This document shows, in pieces, positions 7,941-16,712 of a stretch of 64,000 nt of DNA (position 1 is its first letter; the number at the start of each line of letters is the position of its first letter). The stretch is from Pseudomonas sp. QS1027. Lineage in GTDB: Bacteria > Pseudomonadota > Gammaproteobacteria > Pseudomonadales > Pseudomonadaceae. The DNA lies in NCBI RefSeq assembly GCF_002814235.1, contig NZ_PHSU01000021.1:100189-164188 (forward strand). Reading direction: 5' to 3'. The notes under the pieces were generated by a model. It was not told the DNA's origin. It made no database searches and worked only from the letters and a program-made list of their open reading frames with translations. The position numbers were made by a program, and so were the translations under genes.

Positions 7941-8170
7941 GTCGCTGCAAAATCAGCGACCGGGTTTAGCGGCCCGAGTACATACAGGCGCACAGGCGCC
8001 CCCATACCGATTGCTGGCGCTTTTTTTGTGCCCGCACTCCTATTTTATGGTGGCTGTGCGTGGGAGACCTTCGGGTCTGCCGGGGTCCTGTATGCCCGGT
8101 CCGCTAACCCGCGCACAGCTGCCACCCCAATTCGTTTAGCGGCGAACCGTGGCAGCTCCTCACATACAGG
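7941..8170 (+). ncRNA. Candidate C4/CI-type antisense leader RNA of the replication operon
   Basis: The segment opens with a perfect hairpin, GTCGCTG...CAGCGAC (7941-7960). GGGTTTAGCGGCCC...CATACAGG (7962-7987) is almost fully complementary to CCTGTATG...GGTCCGCTAACCC (8087-8110). Parts of the same target recur at 8134-8143 (GTTTAGCGGC) and 8163-8170 (CATACAGG), the latter abutting the ribosome site of the next gene. A UUCG-capped hairpin (AGACC/GGTCT, about 8066-8079) and a GTGGCTGTGCG/CGCACA..GCCAC pairing (8050-8060 with 8111-8124) add structure. Phage P1 C4 and satellite P4 CI RNAs have this arrangement and block expression of downstream genes. A frame with Ash/Icd-like residues (WETFGSAGVLYARS, TPIRLAANRG) also crosses the region. 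Confidence 0.6.
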
Positions 8171-8181
8171 AGTTACGCCAG

Positions 8182-8343
8182 ATGAAACACGCCCTCAATC
8201 CGTCCAAAATTCGCGCCGCTGCACACCGTGCAATGGCTCTCGCCGCTCTACACGCCAACTCCAGCCTTGCAACACGCCTCACCCGCTACAACGCTCACAT
8301 GGCCAAAGCCCGCGCACTCGAAACCGCAGGCGGTGCCCAATGA
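8182..8343 (+). CDS. Small basic island protein (53 aa)
   Basis: The 53 residues are Ala- and Arg-rich (AAAHRAMALAALHANSSLA, LTRYNAHMAKARALE), probably one amphipathic helix. AGGAG nine bases upstream supports the ATG. That ribosome site abuts CATACAGG, one of the two targets of the putative antisense RNA, so its translation may be the regulated step. Its stop overlaps the next start (ATGA). No family is recognised. Confidence 0.6.
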   Translation: MKHALNPSKIRAAAHRAMALAALHANSSLATRLTRYNAHMAKARALETAGGAQ

Positions 8344-8624
8344 ACAACGCCCTGAGCTTTGCCCTGCCCGAAGACCTGCTGTGCGTCAGCAAGAACGCCG
8401 AAGCCGGTGTCCCCATCGACGCCATCACCTGCGCCATTGACCGTGCCGACTCAGTACTGACGTTGCTTGAAGACCACTTCGAAAACGAATCCTCGCGCCT
8501 TGCCAATCACGTCATCGCTGCCGTCCTTTGGGACGTGCGCGGCACCCTTGGTTTGATCAAGACGCTCGCCATGCACGGCGATAGCACCTCGACGCCTGCG
8601 GTGCAGAAAGGCGGTGCACTATGA
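8340..8624 (+). CDS. Small island protein (94 aa), possibly DUF3077-related
   Basis: A helical protein with a segment (VSKNAEAGVPIDAITCAIDR) that resembles the NAGVP...AL core of the next gene. It may therefore be a diverged paralogue of the DUF3077-type protein downstream. It is coupled at both ends by ATGA overlaps with its neighbours. The frame stays open upstream to 7854 through the Ash-like segment, but the coupling and internal ATG favour the start at 8340. Function unknown. Confidence 0.6.
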   Translation: MNNALSFALPEDLLCVSKNAEAGVPIDAITCAIDRADSVLTLLEDHFENESSRLANHVIAAVLWDVRGTLGLIKTLAMHGDSTSTPAVQKGGAL

Positions 8625-8893
8625 GCACTTCCACTACCCTTGGCCACGCCACCTTTTCCCGCGTCAACGCCTCCGATCAGAAGCTGTTTCGGGTCAATGC
8701 CGGTGTCCCGGTCGAGGATGCATTGGAGATGGTTTCTCAGCTTCAGCATCACGCCAATCAGTTGAACCTCGACGCCGCCATGAGCGACCACGGCGAGCGT
8801 TTCAGTTGGCCTGCCTTGTACCTGGGCGAGATGGCCAAAGCGCTGATTGATGACATCAACGATGCGCTGTTTCTGCCGAGGGCTGACACATGA
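8621..8893 (+). CDS. DUF3077-type small protein
   Basis: A 90-residue helical protein with the pattern LFRVNAGVPVEDALEMVSQL and a second helix FSWPALYLGEMAKALIDDIN. Both are typical of small Pseudomonas proteins annotated as DUF3077. The role of the family is not known. In this genus such genes are numerous and often sit in mobile or regulatory small-gene clusters. It overlaps its neighbours by ATGA on both sides, which puts it in one operon with the replication protein. Confidence 0.7.
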   Translation: MSTSTTLGHATFSRVNASDQKLFRVNAGVPVEDALEMVSQLQHHANQLNLDAAMSDHGERFSWPALYLGEMAKALIDDINDALFLPRADT

Positions 8894-11796
8894 GCCAACG
8901 CCGGAACAGCACAGCTAAACGTCCGAGCTTCGCCGACGTGAAAGCCGCCGCGTTGAAAGACATTGATCGTGTCCTGTCGCTCTGGCTGCCCAACGGCAAG
9001 CGCGTGGACGGCGGCAAGGAATACACCGCCCCGAACCCTACCCGCAGCGACAAGCGTGCCGGTTCGCTCAAGGTCAATTTGAGCAAGGGCACATGGGCCG
9101 ACTTCGCCACCGGTGACAAGGGTGGCGACCTGATCGATCTGGTGCGTTATCTGGACGGCGGGACCGATGTCGAGGCCTGCCACAAATTGGCAGAGCTGCT
9201 GAACGTCTCGCCCGGTGTCGCACAGGTGAAGGCAACGCCCGGCAAGGTCAAAGCACCACAGTGGAACGCTATCCAGCCGATCCCGGCCGAGGCGATGAAC
9301 AAGTGCCCGGCCAAGCACCGGGAACATGGCGCGCCGTCCAAGGTGTGGATCTATCGTGATGCGCAGGGCCAGCCACTTATGGCGCTCTATCGCTTCGACC
9401 TCGGCCCCGATGAAGACGGCAAGCCGAAGAAGGTCTTTGCGCCACTGACGTGGTGTCAGCGCGTTGACAGCCAAACCACACAATGGCGCTGGCAGGGTCT
9501 GCCAGATCCGCGCCCTGTGCTGCGCCTTGACGAACTGTCCCTGCGCGGCAACGTACCGGTAGTTCTCTGCGAAGGCGAGAAAGCCGCCGACGCCGCCACT
9601 GAACTGCTGACGGGTTACGTGGCCACCTGCTGGCCGAACGGTTCCAACTCCTGGCACAAAGCCGACCTGACACCGCTCAAGGGCCGCGACGTGCTGTTGT
9701 GGCCAGACAACGACGACAGCGGCAAAGTCTGCATGAAAGCTGTCGCCGACAAGCTGCGCGAAATCGGCGCCGCCTCGGTCCGGGTCATTGCGCTGGATGT
9801 GTTCAAACGCAAGCCCACGCTGAAGAACGAACGCGCCGCTTTCGCCAAAGGTGGTCAATGGGACGACGGCGACGACGCAGCCGATGCGCTCGCCAAAGGC
9901 TGGACAGCGGCCCACTTCGCCGAGTTGGAAAGCAGCGGTGAACTGTTCGGTTTGGCTGTCGAAAAGCCGGAGCCTGAGCAGGCCGAGACCAAACCAGAAC
10001 CGAAGACAAAAACCGCCTCCAAGCGTCCCGCAAAATCGAAAAATGACCTGATGCCCGGTGGCTTTCGCCTCACCTCCGAAGGTGTGTTTTATGCCGGTGA
10101 CGATGGCGAGGCGCGCCCGGTGTGTTCACCGCTGGAGATCCTCGCGCGTACCCGTGACGAGAAGGGCCACAACTGGGGGCTGTTGGTCGAATTCGACGAC
10201 CCCGACGGCACCAAGAAGCGCTGGAACATCCCGGCGCGCACCATGACCGGCGACTTCGGAAAGGACGTGCTCGGCCCTTTGGTGGACATGGGGCTACGTC
10301 TCGCCGGTAGTCGTTCGGGACGCAATGCTCGTAACGACCTGCAGAGCTACCTCGGCGGCTTCGACAGCGCGCAACGTGCGCGACTGGTCACCCGTTTGGG
10401 TTGGCATGACAGCGCCTTTCTGCTGCCCGAGCAGCAGGTTGGCGCGCACAGCGAGCACCTGCACTTCTACGAAGCCGGTGCACAACTTCCACCGATCAGC
10501 GAAGCGGGAACACTCGAACAGTGGCAACAGCAGATCGGCGCGCTGTGTGTCGGCAACCATCGCTTGGCGTTTGTCGTCGGCGTGGCGTTCGCTGGCCCAC
10601 TGCTGCACATGCTCGGCCATGAGTCGGGCGGTTTTCACCTGTATGGCGACAGCTCCGGCGGCAAGACCACTCACCTGCAGGTGGCCGCCTCGATCTACGG
10701 CGGACCGCGCTTGGTGCGTTCGTGGCGCTCGACCGACAACGCGCTGGAGTCCATCGCCGCCGCACACTCCGACGGCCTCCTGGTACTGGACGAAATCGGC
10801 ATGTGCGATCCGCGCATCATCGGTGAGACGGTGTACATGCTCGGCAACGGCACCGGCAAAGCACGCGCCAATGATCGAGGCCAAGCAGGCCGACAGGTAC
10901 AGGAGTGGCGCTTGCTGTTCCTCTCCACCGGCGAGAAGACATTGGCCCAGCACATGGCCGAAGCCAACAAGGAGCTGAAAGCGGGCATGGAGGTGCGCAT
11001 GCTCGCCGTCCCGGCCGATGCCAGCAAAGGCCTCGGCATGTTCGACACGCTGAACGGTTTTGAAGACGCAGCAGCACTGTCCGACACGCTCAAGGCGCGG
11101 GTAGCGAACTACTACGGCACACCACTCACCACCTTCCTGACGGCGCTTTGCGAACCCGACAAGCGCCACGGTTGGTCGGCCATTCTGCGCCGCACGCTAG
11201 AAGGCTTTATCGCCAAATCGCTCCCGGCATCAGCCAGTGGACAGGCACACCGTGCCGCCGCTCGCTTCGGCCTCGCTGCCGCAGCGGGCGAGCTGGCCAC
11301 CGCAATGGGCATCACTGGCTGGCCTGATGGGACTGCCACCACTGCCGCCCGCGTGTGCCTGAACGCTTGGCTAAACGAACGCGGAGGCGCCGGTAACTTC
11401 GAGGGCGATGCGATCTTGGCGCGACTGCGCCAGGTCATTGAGCGCTTTGGCGAAAGCCGCTTCACCCGCTGGGAATCGGCGGCGGCAAAGATCGATGAAC
11501 ACGGCCCACGCACCATCGATCGCCTTGGCTTTCGCAAGACGCTCGAGCACGGCATGGGCGACACCATGCACACCACCAACACCTATTACGTGCTGCCCGA
11601 GGCGTGGCGCTCCGAGATCTTCCGGGGCATGAACATTAACGCCGTGAACAAGGAACTGTTGCAACGCGGCGTGCTGGAACCGGCCAGCGACGGCAAGGCG
11701 TCGAGTCTGGTCCGGTTGCCCGGCCTTGGCCCGCAACGCTGCTACATCGTGAAGACGATTCCGGGAACAGATGAGAGCGAGGCTCGGGCTGCCTGA
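8890..11796 (+). CDS. P4-alpha-like replication protein: Toprim domain plus DUF927 helicase
   Basis: A 968-residue protein. The N-terminal part has a primase-like fold (GTWADFATGDKGGDLIDLVR). A Toprim segment follows, with VVLCEGEKAADAA at about 223 (the catalytic Glu) and VLLWPDNDDSG at about 268 (the DxD-like acidic pair). A Pro/Lys-rich linker leads to a DUF927 ATPase with Walker A GDSSGGKTT at about 585-593 and Walker B GLLVLDEIGM at about 629. Proteins of this type combine primase and helicase activities and initiate replication of P4-like satellites and islands. It is the last gene of the ATGA-coupled operon. The iterons at 21181-21215 are candidate binding sites. Confidence 0.88.
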   Translation: MSQRRNSTAKRPSFADVKAAALKDIDRVLSLWLPNGKRVDGGKEYTAPNPTRSDKRAGSLKVNLSKGTWADFATGDKGGDLIDLVRYLDGGTDVEACHKLAELLNVSPGVAQVKATPGKVKAPQWNAIQPIPAEAMNKCPAKHREHGAPSKVWIYRDAQGQPLMALYRFDLGPDEDGKPKKVFAPLTWCQRVDSQTTQWRWQGLPDPRPVLRLDELSLRGNVPVVLCEGEKAADAATELLTGYVATCWPNGSNSWHKADLTPLKGRDVLLWPDNDDSGKVCMKAVADKLREIGAASVRVIALDVFKRKPTLKNERAAFAKGGQWDDGDDAADALAKGWTAAHFAELESSGELFGLAVEKPEPEQAETKPEPKTKTASKRPAKSKNDLMPGGFRLTSEGVFYAGDDGEARPVCSPLEILARTRDEKGHNWGLLVEFDDPDGTKKRWNIPARTMTGDFGKDVLGPLVDMGLRLAGSRSGRNARNDLQSYLGGFDSAQRARLVTRLGWHDSAFLLPEQQVGAHSEHLHFYEAGAQLPPISEAGTLEQWQQQIGALCVGNHRLAFVVGVAFAGPLLHMLGHESGGFHLYGDSSGGKTTHLQVAASIYGGPRLVRSWRSTDNALESIAAAHSDGLLVLDEIGMCDPRIIGETVYMLGNGTGKARANDRGQAGRQVQEWRLLFLSTGEKTLAQHMAEANKELKAGMEVRMLAVPADASKGLGMFDTLNGFEDAAALSDTLKARVANYYGTPLTTFLTALCEPDKRHGWSAILRRTLEGFIAKSLPASASGQAHRAAARFGLAAAAGELATAMGITGWPDGTATTAARVCLNAWLNERGGAGNFEGDAILARLRQVIERFGESRFTRWESAAAKIDEHGPRTIDRLGFRKTLEHGMGDTMHTTNTYYVLPEAWRSEIFRGMNINAVNKELLQRGVLEPASDGKASSLVRLPGLGPQRCYIVKTIPGTDESEARAA

Positions 11797-11889
11797 GAGC
11801 ATCTCCGCTAATAGAGGTAACGCCGGCTTATTCCCGGCCTCGCCAGCCGCTCATCCAACCCAAAATCAAATTTCAAAGGAACAACACAG

Positions 11890-12870
11890 ATGAACGTTTT
11901 CCAAGCAAACACCGAACAACGCGAACTACTGACCAATGAGCTGAAAAGCAGTGGGGCCATAAACGTTGCACAGCCCATTTCGAGCGCCAGTAAAGCGACC
12001 GGCTATTGCGAAAAGAAACAGCTGCTGCTGGACGAAATCGAGAGGCTGAAAGTCAGCCGCGACGAGCTCCTGAGTGACGCCGAACAACTGTATACCGAGA
12101 TGGCTCCGCTGGAAGCGCTATTGGAGGGCGACGAGGTCATGGATGCTGATCGAGCATATGAAATACGGAAACAGTACAACGAACTGAAACTCCCTTACGA
12201 CTCTCGAAAGCACCACGCCAGCATCGTGAGCGATAAAATTGCTCGACGCGAGAATCTCGCCAATCACGAAACCTTGATGGCGGGTTACACCGAATCGATG
12301 GCGAACTGGAAAGCCGACGAGCAAGAACTCAACGAGAAACGGGATAGCCTCAGCGCCCGTTTGGAACAGATCCAGCAACAAGCAGCCGAAGACATGGCGA
12401 AAGCCCGGCAAGCCGAAACCGATGCAGCAACCGCCTATGCCCAAGCCGTGGCATGGGGCGACACCGAGGGCGAAAAGAACGCCAACACGGATGCACAGAA
12501 GGCTGCGAAAAACCTCGCGACTACGACCGAGCACAATCGTCGACAACACCTGATCATGACCGCACTGAAGCGGGAGTTGGCTACCGTCGACCAACACATT
12601 GCCGAGGCTCAAAGGGAACATAACACCATCGAAAAAAGAGCCCTGCTTCTGGCGCAGATGGTTTTGGAGGAGCAGTGGAACGAGAGAGCTCAAGCGCTGC
12701 TGGACATGGGAGGAAAGCTTTGGGCCGCCTATCGCCTGATTGACCGTGATCAAATCGGCCTCATGAAATTGATTCTCCCTGAACAGGGTGAAAACTTCCG
12801 CAACTGGAGTAGCAGTGATTTGTCGGAGCGTTCCTACAAGTACACCGTGCGAGACGTTCTCTCGTTGTAA
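11890..12870 (+). CDS. Coiled-coil island protein of unknown function
   Basis: A 326-residue protein dominated by heptad-rich helices (about residues 40-260, for example LLLDEIERLKVSRDELLSDA and LEQIQQQAAEDMAKARQAET). Ala- and Glu-rich stretches fill the middle, and a short globular tail ends in YTVRDVLSL. It has no signal peptide or membrane segment. It lies 93 bases after the replication gene with its own AAAGGA ribosome site, and a terminator follows. It could be a structural or scaffold protein of the island; there is no motif for a firmer call. Confidence 0.75.
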   Translation: MNVFQANTEQRELLTNELKSSGAINVAQPISSASKATGYCEKKQLLLDEIERLKVSRDELLSDAEQLYTEMAPLEALLEGDEVMDADRAYEIRKQYNELKLPYDSRKHHASIVSDKIARRENLANHETLMAGYTESMANWKADEQELNEKRDSLSARLEQIQQQAAEDMAKARQAETDAATAYAQAVAWGDTEGEKNANTDAQKAAKNLATTTEHNRRQHLIMTALKRELATVDQHIAEAQREHNTIEKRALLLAQMVLEEQWNERAQALLDMGGKLWAAYRLIDRDQIGLMKLILPEQGENFRNWSSSDLSERSYKYTVRDVLSL

Positions 12871-12888
12871 CGCGCCGCGACACCTGAA

Positions 12889-12912
12889 AGAGCCCGCGCA
12901 GGCGGGCTTTTT
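12889..12912 (+). terminator. Rho-independent terminator
   Basis: AGCCCGC / GCGGGCT with a 4-base loop, then TTTT. It ends the replication operon. Base composition drops sharply in AT-rich cargo right after it. Confidence 0.85.
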
Positions 12913-13145
12913 ATCCGGAACGCTTCTCACGCTAAAAATCAAAGGTCGCTCTCGGCCAGAAGCAGTCGCTGATTCATTCACACTCTTTTCGCATTACCTA
13001 CCTAAATCTTCAAGTTTTTGGATCGACTAAAAATCACGACTTGCTACCGCGTAATTATCAATACAAAATGAGTCATATCTATTATGACCTACAAGCAAGA
13101 TCGAGCGGCCATTAACTTTACCTAGGCTTCAGGAGAAATGGAATA

Positions 13146-14003
13146 ATGACAGATAAAAAACAAATAAATGTTGGGTTTCAAAGTATTGGAATCATGGGTG
13201 TGAAAAGTATTGAGCGACGTAAAAATGGAGACACCGTCGAGACTCGAACTGGTAGTTTTGCAAGAAAACATATAGGATCTTTCTTTTTGGTTGTGGAGGA
13301 TCTTTTAGCAAAACAAGTGATAGATGTAATTTCTTGCGATTTTCTCAATCTACCTAGAAGATATATTTTTTCTGGGGTTTGGGGTAATCAAGCTGCCTGT
13401 CTATTCGGTTTCTTGATGTACTCTAAACAATTAGAGAGCACCAATGTACCGCAATTTTCTATTTTGGCTATAGATGATGGAGATATTCCTCAGAGCGAAA
13501 GAGAAAAAAGAATCAATAAACTCTTAAAAGGGAACTATTTTGGGGATGAACTGAAAGTTGCTAAAGAAAATTTAAATCGGTTGATGCTATCGTTCAAATT
13601 GGAATATTTGGATCCTGGCGTAAAAAAAGGACTGCCTGAATATAATCATAAAAAATGGTTTGAGGAAATAAAAAAGGAAGCAATCATTGAGGCCGACAAT
13701 CCATCAAATATTTATGAAGAAAGGCAAACTGAGAGCTTGCTCGAACTTATTGAATTCTCAAAATCAATAAGTCTGGATGATTATCACGACTATTATCAAG
13801 AGCTAAAGAAATTCACCCCAAAAAATACTTTGGCCATGTTCCATATGACGGAATATTTTGTTTTAAACTCCATAAAGAAATACAACAGAAATAAGTGGGA
13901 TTTATATACTCAACATATCAAGAACGCATTAGCATCCATAGATGAAACAAACAAGAACAACTTTATTAAGGCGGATATATATTTCGAAAATAATCGATCC
14001 TAA
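13146..14003 (+). CDS. AT-rich cargo gene of unknown function
   Basis: A 285-residue, probably soluble protein that I do not recognise. Its base composition is far more AT-rich than anything else in the window, with many AAA, ATA and TTT codons, so it was acquired from a different source. The N-terminal half looks beta/alpha (INVGFQSIGIMGVKSIERR, then SFFLVVEDLLAKQVIDVIS). The C-terminal half is helical and Lys/Tyr-rich (SLDDYHDYYQELKKFTPKN). No catalytic motif is evident. It has an AGGAGAAATGGA ribosome region. It is followed by a hairpin and then an HNH-like gene. Such AT-rich pairs in islands are often defence genes, but nothing in the protein itself proves that. Confidence 0.75.
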   Translation: MTDKKQINVGFQSIGIMGVKSIERRKNGDTVETRTGSFARKHIGSFFLVVEDLLAKQVIDVISCDFLNLPRRYIFSGVWGNQAACLFGFLMYSKQLESTNVPQFSILAIDDGDIPQSEREKRINKLLKGNYFGDELKVAKENLNRLMLSFKLEYLDPGVKKGLPEYNHKKWFEEIKKEAIIEADNPSNIYEERQTESLLELIEFSKSISLDDYHDYYQELKKFTPKNTLAMFHMTEYFVLNSIKKYNRNKWDLYTQHIKNALASIDETNKNNFIKADIYFENNRS

Positions 14004-14030
14004 TCCGTTGTTCAAGCTGACCAGCATTTG

Positions 14031-14067
14031 GCAGGCGGCTTAGCTTGTTCGCTAGCTAACCGCCTGC
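14031..14067 (+). terminator. Hairpin between the two cargo genes
   Basis: GCAGGCGG(C)TTAGC pairs with GCTAACCGCCTGC over 13 bp with one bulge and a 10-base loop. There is no T-run. It ends 18 bases before the next start, so it could be an attenuator or an mRNA processing site rather than a terminator. Confidence 0.45.
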
Positions 14068-14085
14068 TGAGGATAAGGAAAAATA

Positions 14086-14892
14086 ATGATTTGCATTGCA
14101 TGTGGTACTGAAAAGGAGGCCCTTGCTAACAGCCATATGATACCCAATTTCATCAGGAAAAGACGCACCGGCGAGGTGCGGGCAGATGGAAGTAAAAAAT
14201 ATTCCTTCAAATGGATTGATCGAAAGGACTTACCAAAACAGGATCTGCCTAAGCCGAACCTTATGTGCGAGAAATGCGACAACGACCTTGGGGCAAGGGT
14301 GGAAAATGGAATCGCAGCATTGCTCATGCCCAATTGCGTCGACGTGCACGAAGAGTGGGAAAAACTCCCCATATTTCCGCATGAAATAAACGATGTCTTC
14401 GACGAGCCATTAACCTTGGGAGTTTATGATTACCCTCTTAATGAGCTATGGAAGCTCGAAAAGTTTGCACTTTCCGTAGCATGGCGCGCCCTGCACGACC
14501 TATCGGAAAATGGCGAGGCATGCTCAAGCGCGTTCTTGGGCTCCGCACGAGGGTCGAATATCAACAAAACGGTCGTCCGTCATCTATTCCACAATGACGA
14601 ACTACCAAACCCCTATTACACGCTGCAAACAACCTATGACGCGTCTATCTATTATTGGTCTCCGAACACAGTAGCGTTGATTACAAACAAAGTTGATGAA
14701 ATGCCCTTTGCATGGACGGAAGTGACGGAGGATGATGAGTTTCTTGGTGTGGCAGTCATGTTTGCTTACTGGGTAATCGTTTGGCCATTGTTCGAACATG
14801 ACAGTTCACAGTATTACGCGAAGCTCAAACGACTTAACAAGCTTTGCTTTTGGGATTGGTGGGGTCATGTGCACAAGCAGTTGAACAGCTAA
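14086..14892 (+). CDS. HNH-like zinc-binding protein (CxxC...SH...CxxC)
   Basis: A 268-residue protein. The N-terminus carries Cys3-x2-Cys6, Ser16-His17 (NSHMIPNFIRK) and Cys61-x2-Cys64 followed by DNDLG. This is the layout of a variant HNH/treble-clef nuclease in which two Cys pairs hold zinc and the His is catalytic. The C-terminal 190 residues are a separate, Trp-rich domain (FALSVAWRALHDL, YWVIVWPLFEH) that I do not recognise. HNH proteins of this type act as DNA or RNA nucleases in restriction, toxin and defence loci. The gene is less AT-rich than its neighbour upstream. A GAGGATAAGGA ribosome region precedes the ATG. Function is inferred from the motif only. Confidence 0.7.
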   Translation: MICIACGTEKEALANSHMIPNFIRKRRTGEVRADGSKKYSFKWIDRKDLPKQDLPKPNLMCEKCDNDLGARVENGIAALLMPNCVDVHEEWEKLPIFPHEINDVFDEPLTLGVYDYPLNELWKLEKFALSVAWRALHDLSENGEACSSAFLGSARGSNINKTVVRHLFHNDELPNPYYTLQTTYDASIYYWSPNTVALITNKVDEMPFAWTEVTEDDEFLGVAVMFAYWVIVWPLFEHDSSQYYAKLKRLNKLCFWDWWGHVHKQLNS

Positions 14893-15323
14893 TAAAACCG
14901 GGGGCAAATTACCATTTTTCACAAAAACGAGGTCGGTCTTAGTGAATTTTAGACCGGGACGTAGGTCTGCTTTTGGCCGCTCTCTGCCCGTCACGACGGG
15001 CGGGAGTCGGCCACAAGCCGTCATTCACATGCGTGTTCGGTTCGACGTTCAAGTGTCGGCTCCGTATCCGGCACCGGCCACCCGATCGTCGAAGACGATC
15101 GCTCAATTATCAGCCTAGGCTGAGGTTCGTCAATCGACTTGGCTATGCGCCGCTGCACTCGAGCGATCTCAGGGCCACCACGCTGGTAATCGACACCGCG
15201 GCGATACGCGTGCGCCATGTCAGGGCCGTGCGGTTTCAGACCGACGCACGTCGGGTTTTCCGGCATCGGATAACGGCTGGAACACGGAAGTACTAGCCTC
15301 CTGAGGCAGGCTTCACGCGCCCG
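14893..15323. other. Non-coding gap with repeat remnants
   Basis: About 430 bases between the HNH-like gene and the HEPN gene. It holds the hairpin repeat at 14975-15012. The rest shows only small frames without ribosome sites. It looks like debris of former insertions. Confidence 0.45.
14975..15012. repeat. Imperfect inverted repeat, hairpin family copy 1
   Basis: GGCCG-C-TCTCTGCCCGTC pairs with GACGGGCGGGAGTCGGCC with three or four mismatches. The same design, a G/C-rich stem around a GTCNCGA core and ending in GGCC, recurs at 17008 and 20747, where it abuts the two MITE-like elements. Confidence 0.5.
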
Positions 15324-16712
15324 TCACTCCATTTTTGCCGGCTCTGGCACGGTCAATGGATAAGACTTGTCGGGCCAACCTTCGGCGGCATAGTCGGTAT
15401 AGTGGCCGCTGTACCCTATGACGTGGTACGTGACCTGGCACAGCAGCACCTGGACGCTGTGAATCCGGTTAAACTGAACCTGGTAGGCGCCCTCGTCGGG
15501 CTTCGCCAGGTCTGCGAGCTTGGGGTGAACCTGGGTGTTTCGAAGTTCATTCCATATCTTGATATAGGCCTTCTCGACCTTCCCTTGCGTTGCAAGCCAC
15601 TTGAGCCTGGCGGGCGGACCCGGGGGGCGTTCCAGCGTACTTAGTAGTCCCAACAGTCTGTCTTTCATCTCTTTAAGGGCAGCTTCGCCCTTAACGTACT
15701 CCTTCACCCGATTGACTGCGTCCTGAGTTTTCGCGTTGCCTTCCGGATCCTCCGGTAGCAATACGAGGCTTGAGACGGCCTCAAGCGCGACCGAAACCCC
15801 CATCGCCCACGCATCGATGGAGTTGGCACTCGCTTCCCGGGCGTTATACAGGTGGTAGGCAAGCGGGTTCCATTGTGTCTTTGCGCTGCTTCCAACGACA
15901 TACACCAGATAGGCATTGAATAGCTCCCATCCGTGTTGCCTGTAAATCATGGAAGCATGTTTGATGGGCGGGCAGAAGTGCGGATGAGGCGAGACTCGTC
16001 TCGGTGAAATGAGGTCAAGATGCAGGGAACCCGGCCCGCACGTCACCAGGGCCCTATAGGTTGCGGTTTTGCCAGTGATGAACTGGAGCGATTCCTGAAC
16101 TCGCCAGTGGAAGTCCGGGGGGAACGGCTTGCCTGCCGTTGCCCCAAGCACGCTTCGCCCCGATCCTTTTCGTACCCGCACCGTGAAATGCGCGTCGCAG
16201 GAGTCAAACTCGGCAGTGTCCGTAACGTAATGTCTGCCGTCGCTGGCCTCGACCTCACTCCATTGGTCGAGGGGAACGTCGTACTCTTCAAAGAAGTACA
16301 GTTCCATGCAGTGGTTTTCCTGCGGAATGTGTGGAAATGCGGTCAGTGCCAGCAGTTCCCCGCTAACAAATTCGGGCTGGCCGGTAGACATATCCCATGA
16401 AGGTTTGGGGACCAGGCGTGACGCGCGCAGCGTGGTGCCGTCCTTAGCCTCAGCTTCGAGGTTGAAGAAGGTTTCGTCGCGATGAATCTTGCCGACATGG
16501 CTGAGGTAGTTCTTCAGGCTGCCAAGCGGCGTCACGTTCGCGTGCCCGGTGACGTACAGCTTGTAGACGATTACCCCATCAGAGGTTTGCCGGATATAGC
16601 CTTTTCCTTCGTATCGCTCGCCACCTTCCTTGTTTTGGGTCAGGACTATGCGCCTGCAATCGAGGTCTAACTGACTGAGGCGAAAATCCTCGATGGTTGT
16701 GTCGATGTTCAT
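15324..16712 (-). CDS. HEPN-motif protein, possibly ApeA-like
   Basis: A 462-residue soluble protein. The N-terminal half is beta-rich (GYIRQTSDGVIVYKLYVTGH and later sheets). The C-terminal half is helical with AWAMGVSVALEAVSSLVLL and ends in a HEPN-type motif WNELRNTQVH, giving Arg391-x4-His396. HEPN domains with RNxxxH are metal-free RNases used in toxin and abortive-infection systems. ApeA has a beta N-terminal domain plus C-terminal HEPN, and this length and order fit it loosely. The upstream 84-residue frame overlaps its start by ATGA, so a two-gene unit is likely. Without a profile search the ApeA link stays tentative; the RxxxxH motif itself is clear. Confidence 0.65.
   Translation of the reverse strand: MNIDTTIEDFRLSQLDLDCRRIVLTQNKEGGERYEGKGYIRQTSDGVIVYKLYVTGHANVTPLGSLKNYLSHVGKIHRDETFFNLEAEAKDGTTLRASRLVPKPSWDMSTGQPEFVSGELLALTAFPHIPQENHCMELYFFEEYDVPLDQWSEVEASDGRHYVTDTAEFDSCDAHFTVRVRKGSGRSVLGATAGKPFPPDFHWRVQESLQFITGKTATYRALVTCGPGSLHLDLISPRRVSPHPHFCPPIKHASMIYRQHGWELFNAYLVYVVGSSAKTQWNPLAYHLYNAREASANSIDAWAMGVSVALEAVSSLVLLPEDPEGNAKTQDAVNRVKEYVKGEAALKEMKDRLLGLLSTLERPPGPPARLKWLATQGKVEKAYIKIWNELRNTQVHPKLADLAKPDEGAYQVQFNRIHSVQVLLCQVTYHVIGYSGHYTDYAAEGWPDKSYPLTVPEPAKME

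Noticed and set aside
7854..8339. An Ash/Icd-like reading frame across the leader region
   Set aside because: Its residues resemble Ash-type frames of P4-like elements, but the DNA is better explained as structured leader RNA and the frame runs on into the next gene. It is noted with the RNA instead of listed as a gene.
15021..15266. An 81-codon minus-strand frame beside the HEPN gene
   Set aside because: No ribosome site, odd residue make-up and overlap with repeat debris. It could be a transposase scrap but nothing supports it.
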